DNA of 34,364 nt from Streptococcus suis YS56. Its GTDB lineage: Bacteria > Bacillota > Bacilli > Lactobacillales > Streptococcaceae. The notes under the pieces are model-generated. The model saw nothing but the letters and a program-made list of their open reading frames with translations, ran no database searches and was not told where the DNA came from. A program made the translations under genes and the position numbers. Of this stretch, positions 1-8,615 are shown in pieces (the stretch's first letter is position 1; the number at the start of each line of letters is the position of its first letter). The DNA is taken from contig NZ_ALMY01000040.1 of the NCBI RefSeq assembly GCF_000440115.1, forward strand, positions 1 through 34,364. The letters run 5' to 3'.

Positions 1-1260
1 AACGGAATCTCTTCGAATCGAACTGTTGATTGAGGGGAAGATTTGGTTCCGATTTTCACGACATGCTCAACTGGTTCGATTGTTTCCGTTACGGTGTTCG
101 CAGTAATGTTTCCAGTTACGGTATCCAGCGTGTAGGTCGTAGTGATGGTTTCCTTGCCTTCTTTCCCTTGAGTGATGGTCTCTGTGTGTCCTTTTGGCAA
201 TTCAGGGTCTTCTACGGTAGTTGTCTTGTATTTCAAGACGTTGGTTACAACAACTGGTTTTGTACCGACAGCGACAATTTCGTTTTGTGGTTTTTCAAGG
301 ACTTCTCTTACCGGTTCAGAACCTTCTGTCTCAGTAATTTTTGCCTTTCCAAGTTTTCCGCTAGAGATGGTTTCTTTTTCCCCGGCTGTTCTGTTTTCGT
401 CAGCTTGGTAGATAACTGTAAACGGAATCTCTTCGAATCGAACTGTTGATTGAGGGGAAGATTTGGTTCCGATTTTCACGACATGCTCAACTGGCTCGAT
501 TGTTTCCGTTACGGTGTTCGCAGTAATGTTTCCAGTTTTGGTATCCAGTGTGTAGGTCGTAGTGATGATTTCCTTGCCTTCTTTCCCTTGAGTGATGGTC
601 TCTGTGTGTCCTTTTGGCAATTCAGGGTCTTCTACGGTAGTTGTCTTGTATTTCAAGACGTTGGTTACAACAACTGGTTTTGTACCGACAGCGACAATTT
701 CGTTTTGTGGTTTTTCAAGGACTTCTCTTACCGGTTCAGAACCTTCTGTCTCAGTAATTTTTGCCTTTCCAAGTTTTCCGCTAGAGATGGTTTCTTTTTC
801 CCCGGCTGTTCTGTTTTCGTCAGCTTGGTAGATAACTGTAAACGGAATCTCTTCGAATCGAACTGTTGTTTGAGGGGAAGATTTGGTTCCGATTTTCACA
901 ACTTTTTCGACTGGTTCGATTGTTTCCGTTACGGTGTTCGCAGTAATGTTTCCAGTTTTGGTATCAAGTGTGTAGGTCGTAGTGATGATTTCCTTGCCTT
1001 CTTTCCCTTGAGTGACGGTTTCTGTGTGTCCTTTTGGCAATTTAGGGTCTTCTACGGTAGTTGTCTTGTATTTCAAGACGTTTGTTACAACAACTGGTTT
1101 TGTACCGACAGCGATAATTTCGTTTTGCGGTTTTTCGATGCTTTCTCTTACCGGCTCAGAACCTTCTGTTTCAGTAATTTTATCTTTTCCAAGTTTTCCG
1201 CTAGAGATAGTTTCTTTTTCCCCAGCCGTTCTGTTTTCATCGGCTTGATAGATAACTGTA
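1..1260 (-). repeat. Three 420-bp tandem repeats encoding paired G5 modules
   Basis: Units lie at 1-420, 421-840 and 841-1260, all in frame (140 codons) with the protease gene. By eye, units 1 and 2 differ at five bases, while unit 3 differs from unit 2 at about 29. Each unit encodes one G5-like module ending near VGTKP and a second ending near KIGTKS. The array runs off the left edge, so copy number is unknown. Near identity suggests recent duplication or gene conversion and a surface stalk that can change length by slippage or recombination. Confidence 0.95.
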
Positions 1261-4200
1261 AACGGAACATCTTCAAAACGAACGGTTGTTTGAGGTGAAG
1301 ATTCGTAGCGCCAGTAACCTGTATAGAAATGCTGTTTAGCAGTACTTTCAGAATCAAGTTCCCATCTGTCAAAGACCCATCTTCCATCCCCATCTACAAC
1401 TATTTCAGTAATCGCTTCTGGTTGTGGAATCGCTTGATTAGGACTTTCCTTATCTTCTGGCAATAAATCTTCGACTTCACTTGGCAATATCTTATCAAGT
1501 TCTACGGATTCAAAATAATATCCTGCTGAGTAAGGCTGATGATAGATGTAATTTCCGTCTTTGTCCATTTTAAGTATTTCATCCAGCGGTATTAGCTTGA
1601 CGGAAAGGCCACTTTGTTTAGAAGCAATAGTGACAAATGTCTTACCGTCTGATTCAGAGAAATTCATATCTTTGCGTTTAAACTGGATAGTCGCTTGTCC
1701 GTCTAAATCTTGTAAGGCTAATTGTCCCTTATCTGTGAATTCTAATATTCCATCTCCTTTAAGTGATTGGAAACGAGCTTCTAAATCTCCCAAATTTATT
1801 TGGCTACCAGTTTCTACTGTTAATGCCTGTTGGATTGGATTGAGTGATTGGCTGTTTAGGGAGATAAAGGAATTGTTTTTTACTATGAGATTTGAGATGT
1901 TTTTTAACTCTACATTACTTGCTTTGCTATTATTAAAAATAAGGGTTACTTGATTGGTTTCAGGTGCTTGGAATTTATTGACCTGATTACTTTCGGAAGT
2001 GATTGTAACAGGAGAAGGTGTAGTCACTTCGACACCGTTTTTAATTTGTGTACCATTTGCAATCGCAATATCTGCGGCATTTTGGACGGTCATCTTATCG
2101 AAAACAGTTTCATTTGTATTTAAAATCTTCAAACTGGATTCACGCTTATCAGTTGTATCTGCTGATGAACCTATGATAAGACTAGGGCGTTTATCAGTTT
2201 GACGATTGGATATAAGAGTGGATACATGATCCATTGTCACTTGACCATCTATGTAGATGTTTCCTGGGACATTACTTTCTGTTAAAGCATGAATACTTAA
2301 ATTACGTAGGGTAACGTTATTTGAAATTTGAATACTCTCATTAAAAATAATCGCATTTTCACTGCTATCACTCTCAATGGTAACTGCTTTATTGATGACG
2401 AGTGGAGTTCGCTCGGTGGCATTGCCGACCAGTTTGATGATAGTACCATCTGTAGCTTTCTGCAAGGCTTCAGCCAAACTTCCCATAGGGGTATCTTCTG
2501 TAAGTCCTTGTCCGTTTCCGCCATTTTTTACATAGATAATGTCAGATTGTTTTGGTGCTTCAAAGATACTAGCTTCTAGATTGTTAAACTGTAGAGCTTT
2601 GTTTAGAATATTTAATTTAACTTTACGGACATTGGTTGCTAACCGGGCAACTGAAGCGTTTTGAGCTGCTTGGTCTAACTGCGTTTGAGTAACAGTGGAA
2701 CGACTGTTAAGTAGACTGTTAATTGAATTTCGATAGGTGGTTAATACTGCTAAATCAGCTTTTATAGCTGTTTCTAACTCTTTCTCCAATTGGCTAGTTT
2801 GCCACAATTGATTAACCGGTTCCTTATCTTCTAACCGTTTGTATTGTGCTTTTTTGAAACTAGCCCAATCTGAATATTCGTTTCCTAAGATTGCTTTAAA
2901 AGCTTCTGAGTCGCTATTGTATCTGTTACTAATGTAACTTATAAAGGCATCCCAGCCTTTCCATGCCAATATTTCATATGCATGTCGCTTGAAAGAGATA
3001 TCTCCAACGGTATTATTGCCACTTGAAGCTTCTGAAGCACCGTAGAAGCTTTCTAGAAGTGGGACATGATCATATTGGTTATGACTTAATTCCGTTAGGA
3101 TAGGGGAAATTCCACGAGGGATAAACTGACCACTGACTGCATCTTGGTCAACCAAATCATTGATGCTAGTTGGTTTAGTAAGTGAAGCAACCGTCAACTG
3201 CCCATAGGGGAGAAATGCATCGTTGGTAGAAGGGAGACTGGTGGTTGTCGTGCTAGTGTTAGAAGTGGTATTGCGAGGTACTTGGACGACCTTATTGAAA
3301 TAAATAGCTAATTCATTTTCTGCTAGGGATTTTAAAGCAACCCTCGCTTCAACAGCTTCTAAATAAGCGACTAAATCAACAAGATTTTTTGTGTAATTTG
3401 CTAACTTTTCTGTAGAAGTTTGAGGTGTTAATGCTTGAGTACGATTAGAACTTTCAGCAATAGTGAGAGCGGTATTCAAATTAAAGACAGGTTTGTACTC
3501 ACCAGGAACACCGTTTTGTGTGTTATCGATGACTTCAAATAAACCTCGTGCATACACTTCAGGTCCTTGACCAGCTCGTCGACCTTCTTTACGATAAGTT
3601 CCACCGAACAACCTAGCCTCATCGTTTGTATGAGTCATTTCGTGAGTGAACAATGCGATGCCTGAAAGGTTACTGTGCATAAAGCGTGTCTCGTAGGCTT
3701 TAATCATATTTTCACCATTTGCAACACCTCCTAGTCCAACTCCTGAACGAACATAATTTTCCCAGAGATTCATTGGAGAGAAGAAGTTGAGTACCGCAGA
3801 ATGTGCAGAAGTGCCTTCGTTAGGTGACCAAGTGTGTGCTTTGGTGGTCTCGTTATAGACATTCATCGTATCGACTGCTAGTGTAAATGGAATAGTTGTA
3901 CTATCTTTTTTAGCAGAGTTAAGGAAAGTCAACCAATTTTCTTGGTAGGTAAGGATTTTTTCGAAGAAAGTAGATGTAGGTTGTTGTACCCCACGTTCCT
4001 TGCTGTAGTTTTTCAACTCAGGGTACAGGTCTGTATACGAATCTAAAAGCCCAAGAGTCAAACTATTGCTAGTACCCGCAACGTAAATTCCTTTTCCTTG
4101 TGAGAGGATAGGGAGAATGTAATCTGGCTTATTTGTTTTCAATAAGTCAAATATGGAAATATTTGGGCTTGTTCCAATCAAAGCTTGGGACTGTTCTGTA

Positions 4201-5495
4201 AAGTAACTATTGACATCTTTACCCTTTGATTGAGCAATTTTTTCAACCAATTCAGCCGTAGACTTAGTACCGGTATATTGGCTAATTAGGCGTTCCTTGA
4301 ACTGATTCTGATTGAGATTTAAAGCAAGCGATCGTTTATCTGTAATACGCCCGCCATAAGCTAACAAGCGATCATAGGCACTTGTTTGGCCTGCTTGGAT
4401 ATTACCAATTGTGTGGGGAGTAAAGACAAGAGTTTGTGGTAAATCTTTTTCAAAGGAGTATTGCTGCTGGAGGTATAGGACACCACGATACAGTTGACTA
4501 AGATTATTTTTTAGAGTTTCAACTGTAAGCCCTGATTTTTCCGTAAGTAGCTGACCATTGTTATATGCAAGGAGTTGTTGGAAAGTGTTTTTTGCCTCAG
4601 GCGCAAGAGCTTCAATACTCGCATCTTCGTAGAGGTTTTTGTTCGCTTCAATCAGCGCTAATTTTGTTGCTTCAGCGGACCTTTCTTGGTCAGTCAAGTG
4701 CTTGTAATTAGGATCTGACTTTAGTTGTTTTATAAGCGGAACAAAATATTTTGTTAAATCAGAAATACTTAAACTCTCTTTAGGTTTTACAACATCTAGT
4801 AAAGCTACTTTATCAGCGCTAGTTTCAAAGTTTGTGAGAATGAGGTTGCTAAGTGTTTGTTTCTCTTCAGCGTTTAGAGATGCTATCGTTTTAGACTGAG
4901 TGATGCTTCCATTTTCAATTGCTTGGATAGCAGTATCATTTCCAGACACAGTAGTTGTGGGGCTTGTATTGGTTGCGGCACGAAGGGCTGTTGTTCCTTC
5001 GCTTGTGTTAGGTTGCTCTGCTTTATGACTGGTGTCGATAGTTTCTATTTTAGAGGATGATTCAGGGGAGTAAAGAGCAGTAGTTTCCGTTAGTAACTCT
5101 ACTTCATTTACTGAGCTCTCTGTTGAAGATGAAGTTGTAGTGGTGTCTCCAGTATTTGCAAGGTGGTCAGTATGACTGGCGGTAGATTCGGGTACCGCTT
5201 GTTCCGGACTGGTGCTTTTTTCTGTATCAGTTTGTCCCTCAACCGTATTATCTATGGTGATTTCTTCTTGAGTAGTAGTTTCCGTATTTTGAATGCTCTC
5301 TCTATTGTTAGGAGTTTCCGTAGGTTGAGTAGGGATGTTTTCCTCTTCGCCTGTTGCGTTGCTAACAATAACTTCAACACTCTTTTCAGCGGCTGCTACA
5401 GTACTGTTTCCTTGAGTAAGAAATGCAAATCCGATACAAATGGACACAACACCGATTGATAATTTTTTTATAGAAAATCTTTGTTTCCGTTCCAT
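1..5495 (-). CDS. Surface zinc metalloprotease, M26/Zmp-type, with G5 repeats (3' end outside window)
   Basis: The frame opens at the ATG at 5495, after an AAGGGG ribosome-binding site, and stays open for 1831 codons to the left edge. Residues 7-30 form a YSIRK-type signal peptide (FSIKKLSIGVVSICIGFAF), followed by a Ser/Thr/Glu-rich stalk. Residues ~330-700 resemble the catalytic region of streptococcal ZmpB and IgA1 proteases. They contain HEMTH (H618, E619, H622) and a downstream GPEVYARG whose E646 is the likely third zinc ligand. Residues ~985-1130 look like a right-handed beta-helix. A SHIRT/MucBP-like segment (~1290-1400) precedes repeats of ~140 residues, each with two G5-like modules. 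A wall anchor would lie beyond the window. The family cleaves host glycoproteins outside the cell; the substrate here is unknown. Canonical M26 proteins carry G5 before the protease, so the order is reversed. Family call good, substrate not predictable. Confidence 0.88.
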   Translation of the reverse strand, partial: MERKQRFSIKKLSIGVVSICIGFAFLTQGNSTVAAAEKSVEVIVSNATGEEENIPTQPTETPNNRESIQNTETTTQEEITIDNTVEGQTDTEKSTSPEQAVPESTASHTDHLANTGDTTTTSSSTESSVNEVELLTETTALYSPESSSKIETIDTSHKAEQPNTSEGTTALRAATNTSPTTTVSGNDTAIQAIENGSITQSKTIASLNAEEKQTLSNLILTNFETSADKVALLDVVKPKESLSISDLTKYFVPLIKQLKSDPNYKHLTDQERSAEATKLALIEANKNLYEDASIEALAPEAKNTFQQLLAYNNGQLLTEKSGLTVETLKNNLSQLYRGVLYLQQQYSFEKDLPQTLVFTPHTIGNIQAGQTSAYDRLLAYGGRITDKRSLALNLNQNQFKERLISQYTGTKSTAELVEKIAQSKGKDVNSYFTEQSQALIGTSPNISIFDLLKTNKPDYILPILSQGKGIYVAGTSNSLTLGLLDSYTDLYPELKNYSKERGVQQPTSTFFEKILTYQENWLTFLNSAKKDSTTIPFTLAVDTMNVYNETTKAHTWSPNEGTSAHSAVLNFFSPMNLWENYVRSGVGLGGVANGENMIKAYETRFMHSNLSGIALFTHEMTHTNDEARLFGGTYRKEGRRAGQGPEVYARGLFEVIDNTQNGVPGEYKPVFNLNTALTIAESSNRTQALTPQTSTEKLANYTKNLVDLVAYLEAVEARVALKSLAENELAIYFNKVVQVPRNTTSNTSTTTTSLPSTNDAFLPYGQLTVASLTKPTSINDLVDQDAVSGQFIPRGISPILTELSHNQYDHVPLLESFYGASEASSGNNTVGDISFKRHAYEILAWKGWDAFISYISNRYNSDSEAFKAILGNEYSDWASFKKAQYKRLEDKEPVNQLWQTSQLEKELETAIKADLAVLTTYRNSINSLLNSRSTVTQTQLDQAAQNASVARLATNVRKVKLNILNKALQFNNLEASIFEAPKQSDIIYVKNGGNGQGLTEDTPMGSLAEALQKATDGTIIKLVGNATERTPLVINKAVTIESDSSENAIIFNESIQISNNVTLRNLSIHALTESNVPGNIYIDGQVTMDHVSTLISNRQTDKRPSLIIGSSADTTDKRESSLKILNTNETVFDKMTVQNAADIAIANGTQIKNGVEVTTPSPVTITSESNQVNKFQAPETNQVTLIFNNSKASNVELKNISNLIVKNNSFISLNSQSLNPIQQALTVETGSQINLGDLEARFQSLKGDGILEFTDKGQLALQDLDGQATIQFKRKDMNFSESDGKTFVTIASKQSGLSVKLIPLDEILKMDKDGNYIYHQPYSAGYYFESVELDKILPSEVEDLLPEDKESPNQAIPQPEAITEIVVDGDGRWVFDRWELDSESTAKQHFYTGYWRYESSPQTTVRFEDVPFTVIYQADENRTAGEKETISSGKLGKDKITETEGSEPVRESIEKPQNEIIAVGTKPVVVTNVLKYKTTTVEDPKLPKGHTETVTQGKEGKEIITTTYTLDTKTGNITANTVTETIEPVEKVVKIGTKSSPQTTVRFEEIPFTVIYQADENRTAGEKETISSGKLGKAKITETEGSEPVREVLEKPQNEIVAVGTKPVVVTNVLKYKTTTVEDPELPKGHTETITQGKEGKEIITTTYTLDTKTGNITANTVTETIEPVEHVVKIGTKSSPQSTVRFEEIPFTVIYQADENRTAGEKETISSGKLGKAKITETEGSEPVREVLEKPQNEIVAVGTKPVVVTNVLKYKTTTVEDPELPKGHTETITQGKEGKETITTTYTLDTVTGNITANTVTETIEPVEHVVKIGTKSSPQSTVRFEEIP

Positions 5496-5529
5496 ATTTT
5501 CCCCTTTTCTAGTTCATGTTGTTATCTAG

Positions 5530-5558
5530 AATATAACAGAAATTAAGCGTTTTCGCAA
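5530..5558 (-). promoter_or_regulatory. Promoter of the M26-type protease gene
   Basis: On the minus strand TTGCGA (5553-5558) and TATATT (5530-5535) are separated by 17 bases, and a TG one base upstream of the -10 makes it an extended -10. The start codon is at 5495 and the ribosome-binding site AAGGGG lies just before it. Confidence 0.6.
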
Positions 5559-5801
5559 ATATACTGTATTTTGAACGGTTGTTGCTTACTTTAACTGACT
5601 AAGAACCTATATTATTTGTTTATACTTCCTAAGGCTAGATTTTAAGCTCTTCACCATTCGTTTCTCTAAAATACAGTCAGTATTCACAAGACTGCCGAAA
5701 ATCATCTTTTATCTAAAAGTACTTCATTTGTGAATATTGGTTCTTTGACAGTAAAGAAATTCTCATTAGAATTATTTCATTTTTCTTTTCAAATTAAGTG
5801 A
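5559..5801. other. AT-rich junction without a gene
   Basis: No convincing coding frame lies between the protease promoter and the truncated metallo-beta-lactamase gene. A 9-bp inverted pair, TATTCACAA near 5680 and TTGTGAATA near 5730, is visible. An outer imperfect pair, AAGAACC near 5603 and GGTTCTT near 5738, encloses it. This is the boundary at which the downstream gene lost its 5' end, so it may mark an old insertion or deletion junction. No transposase is visible. Confidence 0.5.
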
Positions 5802-6377
5802 ATATTTAAGTATATAACCTGTTTGGAAGATGGAGAAATCGTCTCAACCTTCCCTAATGCACAGATTTACATCAATGAAATTGAGTGGGATGAGGTAAGA
5901 AATCCAAATCCTAGAACCCGAGGGACTTATCTCAAGGAGAATTGGGAAGCCATCCAATCGCAAGTAATCACTTTCGGTGAATCGATAGAAATTATTCCAG
6001 GAATTGAGATGCATCGAACAGGAGGTCATAGCAATGGCCACTGCTTGATTCTCTTAAAACAAGAACACCAAACCATCATTCATATGGCCGATACCGTTCT
6101 AACTCATGTTCACCGTAATCCACTTTGGGTGGCTGCTGTGGATGATTATCCTATGGATAGCATCGCCGCTAAGACAAGGTGGACAAAAGAAGCTTATGAA
6201 AATGGCTACATTTTCTTGTTTTATCACGACCCATTTTACTCTCTGCTCCAATTTGACCCGTCTGGTCAAGAAGTCGTAGCCTACTTGGAAAGACCGCGAC
6301 CTCCAATTGTTCCTTTTACGGAGAAACAAGATAGGCGACTGGTCATTCCCGCAACTGCGAAAAATTTAGCGAACTAA
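5802..6377 (+). pseudogene. 5'-truncated MBL-fold metallohydrolase
   Basis: The open frame begins after a TGA at 5799-5801 and has no ATG or ribosome-binding site near its front; the first usable codon is TTG at 5823. The protein (about 184 residues from that TTG) matches only the C-terminal half of a metallo-beta-lactamase-fold hydrolase of the YtnP/lactonase-like kind. It retains a GGHSNGH metal-ligand region, HMADTVLTHVH and FLFYHDP. The N-terminal HxHxDH motif that binds both metals in this family is absent, so catalysis is unlikely. The remaining frame is intact to its TAA, which suggests a fairly recent loss. The specific substrate class is uncertain. Confidence 0.75.
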
Positions 6378-6464
6378 AATGATGAAAAGCATGAAATCAA
6401 GGTATCTCAGCAATTGATTTTGTGGTTTTTCTTTTTTGACATTTTGCAAGCCTCATCGTTTTTG

Positions 6465-6473
6465 TGGTAAAAT
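6465..6473 (+). promoter_or_regulatory. Extended -10 promoter of holA
   Basis: TGG TAAAAT, with the hexamer at 6468-6473, is an extended -10 element 22 bases before the holA start. A TTGACA at 6436-6441 is too far upstream (26 bases) to be its -35 partner. Confidence 0.45.
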
Positions 6474-6495
6474 GAAAACAGAATATGAGGTATAC

Positions 6496-7527
6496 ATGTT
6501 AGTTATTGGACAGATTGAGACATTAAAAAAAGAGAAGTTAGGCCCCTTGACCGTTTTATGCGGTGAAGATGTCGGTCAATATCAGATCGCAAAGGATTTA
6601 TTGTTGCGACAAATTGATTTCGATCCTGCAGACCTTGGTTTTGCCTATTTTGATATGTCAGAGGCTGATTATAGTCAGGTGGATTTGGATTTGGTTTCTC
6701 TTCCATTTTTTTCAGATGAAAAAGTTGTCATTCTTGATTATTTTGCTGACTTGACGACGGATAAGAAGCGACATTTGACGGATGAAGAGCTCAAGCAATT
6801 TGAGGCTTATTTGGAAAATCCAGTTGATACGACACGATTGATTATCCTGGCTCCAGGAAAGTTAGATAGCAAACGACGCCTGGTCAAACTCCTTAAGCGA
6901 GATGGCCTGATTTTGGAAACTAGTCCTTTGAAAGAAGCCGATTTGCGCCAGTTTTTCCAAAAAGAAATTGGTCGTTTAGGTCTAAATATGGAGGGAGATG
7001 TTTTTCAATACCTCCTTGGAAAATCTAATTTTGACTTTGCCGAAATCAGTAAAAATCTAGCCTTTTTACAGTCTTATAAGGGACAAAAATTGATTACGAT
7101 GGCAGACATTGACGCTGCCATTCCTAAGACCTTGCAAGACAATATTTTTGACCTGACACAAATGGTTCTCCAGTCCAAAATGGATGAGGCCCGTCAACTG
7201 GTTCGCGACTTACGATTACAGGGAGAAGACGAAATCAAATTAATCGCTATTATGCTGACCCAATTTCGGACTTATTTGCAGGTTCAAATTCTTCAAGAAC
7301 AGGGCAAAAGTGAGCAGCAGATGGTGGCGGAATTGTCAGAAATCATGGGTCGGAAGGTCAATCCATTCCAAATTAAATTTGCCCTTCGAGATTCACGCTA
7401 CCTATCCATTGGATTTTTGAAAAAGGTGGTTCGCTTGTTGATTGAAACGGATTATCACATCAAGACCGGTCAGTTTGATAAGGATTACTTATTTGATCTT
7501 GCCTTGTTAAAAATTGCAATATCGTGA
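6496..7527 (+). CDS. holA: DNA polymerase III subunit delta
   Basis: Encodes 343 residues, the usual length for the delta subunit of streptococcal clamp loaders, which opens the beta clamp as part of the DnaX complex. Recognisable stretches include PLTVLCGEDVGQYQIAKD near the N-terminus, DLVSLPFFSDEKVVILDYF (the region that contacts the clamp) and LIILAPGKLDSKRRLVKLLK. The frame extends upstream to a TTG at 6436. The ATG at 6496 is preferred because homologues start near MLVIGQIE, a TGAGG sequence precedes it, and the promoter would otherwise fall inside the gene. The order holA-sodA is common in streptococci. Confidence 0.95.
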   Translation: MLVIGQIETLKKEKLGPLTVLCGEDVGQYQIAKDLLLRQIDFDPADLGFAYFDMSEADYSQVDLDLVSLPFFSDEKVVILDYFADLTTDKKRHLTDEELKQFEAYLENPVDTTRLIILAPGKLDSKRRLVKLLKRDGLILETSPLKEADLRQFFQKEIGRLGLNMEGDVFQYLLGKSNFDFAEISKNLAFLQSYKGQKLITMADIDAAIPKTLQDNIFDLTQMVLQSKMDEARQLVRDLRLQGEDEIKLIAIMLTQFRTYLQVQILQEQGKSEQQMVAELSEIMGRKVNPFQIKFALRDSRYLSIGFLKKVVRLLIETDYHIKTGQFDKDYLFDLALLKIAIS

Positions 7528-7543
7528 TTATCAGACAAAAAAA

Positions 7544-7572
7544 TTGAAAAGGCTCTCACATTGGAGTAAAAT
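7544..7572 (+). promoter_or_regulatory. sodA promoter
   Basis: TTGAAA (7544-7549) and TAAAAT (7567-7572) are 17 bases apart, 32 bases before the sodA start. The ribosome-binding site AGGAG follows. Confidence 0.7.
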
Positions 7573-7604
7573 AGGTATATCAATTAGTATAGGAGAACAA
7601 ATAA

Positions 7605-8210
7605 ATGGCAATTATTTTACCAGACCTTCCATACGCTTACGATGCTTTGGAACCACATATTGATGCAGAAACAATGACCTTGCACCATGACAAGCACCAT
7701 GCGACTTATGTTGCAAATGCAAATGCTGCCCTTGAAAAACACCCTGAAATCGGTGAAGACTTGGTGGCTCTTTTGTCAGATGTAGAAAGCATTCCAGCTG
7801 ATATCCGTCAAGCCCTTATCAACAACGGTGGTGGTCATTTGAACCATGCTCTTTTCTGGGAATTGCTTTCACCAGAAAAAACAGACATTTCAGCTGAATT
7901 AGCAGCAGATATTGATGCAACTTTTGGTTCATTTGATGCTTTCAAAGAAGCCTTCACTGCAGCAGCAACAACTCGTTTCGGTTCAGGTTGGGCTTTCTTG
8001 GTTGTTAATAAAGAAGGTAAGTTGGAAGTTATCTCAACAGCTAACCAAGACACACCTATCATGCAAGGGTTGAAACCAATCTTGGCATTGGATGTTTGGG
8101 AGCATGCTTACTACCTTAACTACCGTAACGTCCGTCCAAACTACATCAAAGCCTTCTTTGAAGTGATTAACTGGGACAAGGTTAACGAACTTTATAAAGC
8201 AGCTAAATAA
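7605..8210 (+). CDS. sodA: Superoxide dismutase, Mn/Fe family
   Basis: This 201-residue protein is a cytoplasmic dismutase that converts superoxide to peroxide and oxygen. The four metal ligands are visible as H27, H81, D163 and H167 ([11 protein letters not shown]). G77 in NNGGGHLNH and Q148 in ANQD are the pattern of manganese enzymes rather than iron ones. The length is standard for streptococcal SodA, which is its only SOD and protects against host oxidative burst. The gene is monocistronic: it has its own promoter and is followed by a hairpin repeat that can terminate transcription. Confidence 0.97.
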   Translation: MAIILPDLPYAYDALEPHIDAETMTLHHDKHHATYVANANAALEKHPEIGEDLVALLSDVESIPADIRQALINNGGGHLNHALFWELLSPEKTDISAELAADIDATFGSFDAFKEAFTAAATTRFGSGWAFLVVNKEGKLEVISTANQDTPIMQGLKPILALDVWEHAYYLNYRNVRPNYIKAFFEVINWDKVNELYKAAK

Positions 8211-8217
8211 GAACAGT

Positions 8218-8387
8218 GAGGCTGGGAAAAAAGCCCAGCACCGCTTCTCAACGTTAGTGTCAACATCTTAGCGCAGTGGTTGATTGGCAGATTTGTTCGT
8301 GTTTTACACTCCAAATCTGACCTAATCAACTGTGCGGGGGTGGGAAGACGAACTCTTCTATGAATGGTCGAGTTCTTTCCCACTCCC
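8218..8387. repeat. Interspersed hairpin repeat, copy 1 (downstream of sodA)
   Basis: A non-coding element of about 170 bp starts eight bases after the sodA stop. It recurs inverted at 22825-22995. It contains three potential hairpins. The first is GCTGGG/CCCAGC at 8221-8239. The central one pairs GTTGATTGGCAGATTTG with CAAATCTGACCTAATCAAC. The last pairs GTGGGAAGA with TCTTTCCCAC and ends in CTCCCTTTTT, so it can act as a terminator. The modular layout is like BOX-type miniature elements. I found no target-site duplication. Confidence 0.85.
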
Positions 8388-8615
8388 TTTTTAGTTGTGA
8401 GGAGTATTTTGGAGAGAACTGTGTATGGGAAGAGGGCTGATTTTTCGTATTATGGATAAAAACAACAAGATATTTTCAGAAAAATGATGAAAAAGTAAGA
8501 ATAAACGAATGTTTTTATAATTTTTTGTTATAAATGACTGATTTGATATTGAAAAGCCGTAAAAAAAGGATTATTATAGATATGTCAATATGAAAAAAAT
8601 AGAAGGAGCATTGTT
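8388..8615. other. Upstream region of the 5'-nucleotidase gene
   Basis: AT-rich leader and promoter region between the hairpin repeat and the nucleotidase. No coding frame is apparent. The only firm element is the promoter at 8549-8577. Confidence 0.6.
8549..8577 (+). promoter_or_regulatory. Promoter of the 5'-nucleotidase gene
   Basis: TTGAAA (8549-8554) and TATTAT (8572-8577) with 17 bases between them. The ribosome-binding site GGAG is at 8605-8608. Confidence 0.65.

Noticed and set aside
30-1298. Long plus-strand open frames over the protease repeats (139 and 282 codons)
   Set aside because: They are antisense shadows of the G5 repeats, repeat with the same 420-base period, have no ribosome-binding site, and their composition (rich in Phe, Ser, Cys) is not protein-like.
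5100-5160. LANTGD in the protease N-terminal stalk as an N-terminal LPXTG motif like that of IgA1 proteases
   Set aside because: The first positions do not match LPXTG, and no hydrophobic helix or basic tail follows it.
6436-6495. Upstream extension of holA to a TTG start
   Set aside because: The added 20 codons overlap the likely promoter and are not shared with homologues.
8501-8513. PurR-box-like sequence upstream of the 5'-nucleotidase
   Set aside because: ATAAACGAATGTT matches the lactococcal-type consensus at only about ten of thirteen positions and misses part of the CCGAAC core. Too weak to claim.
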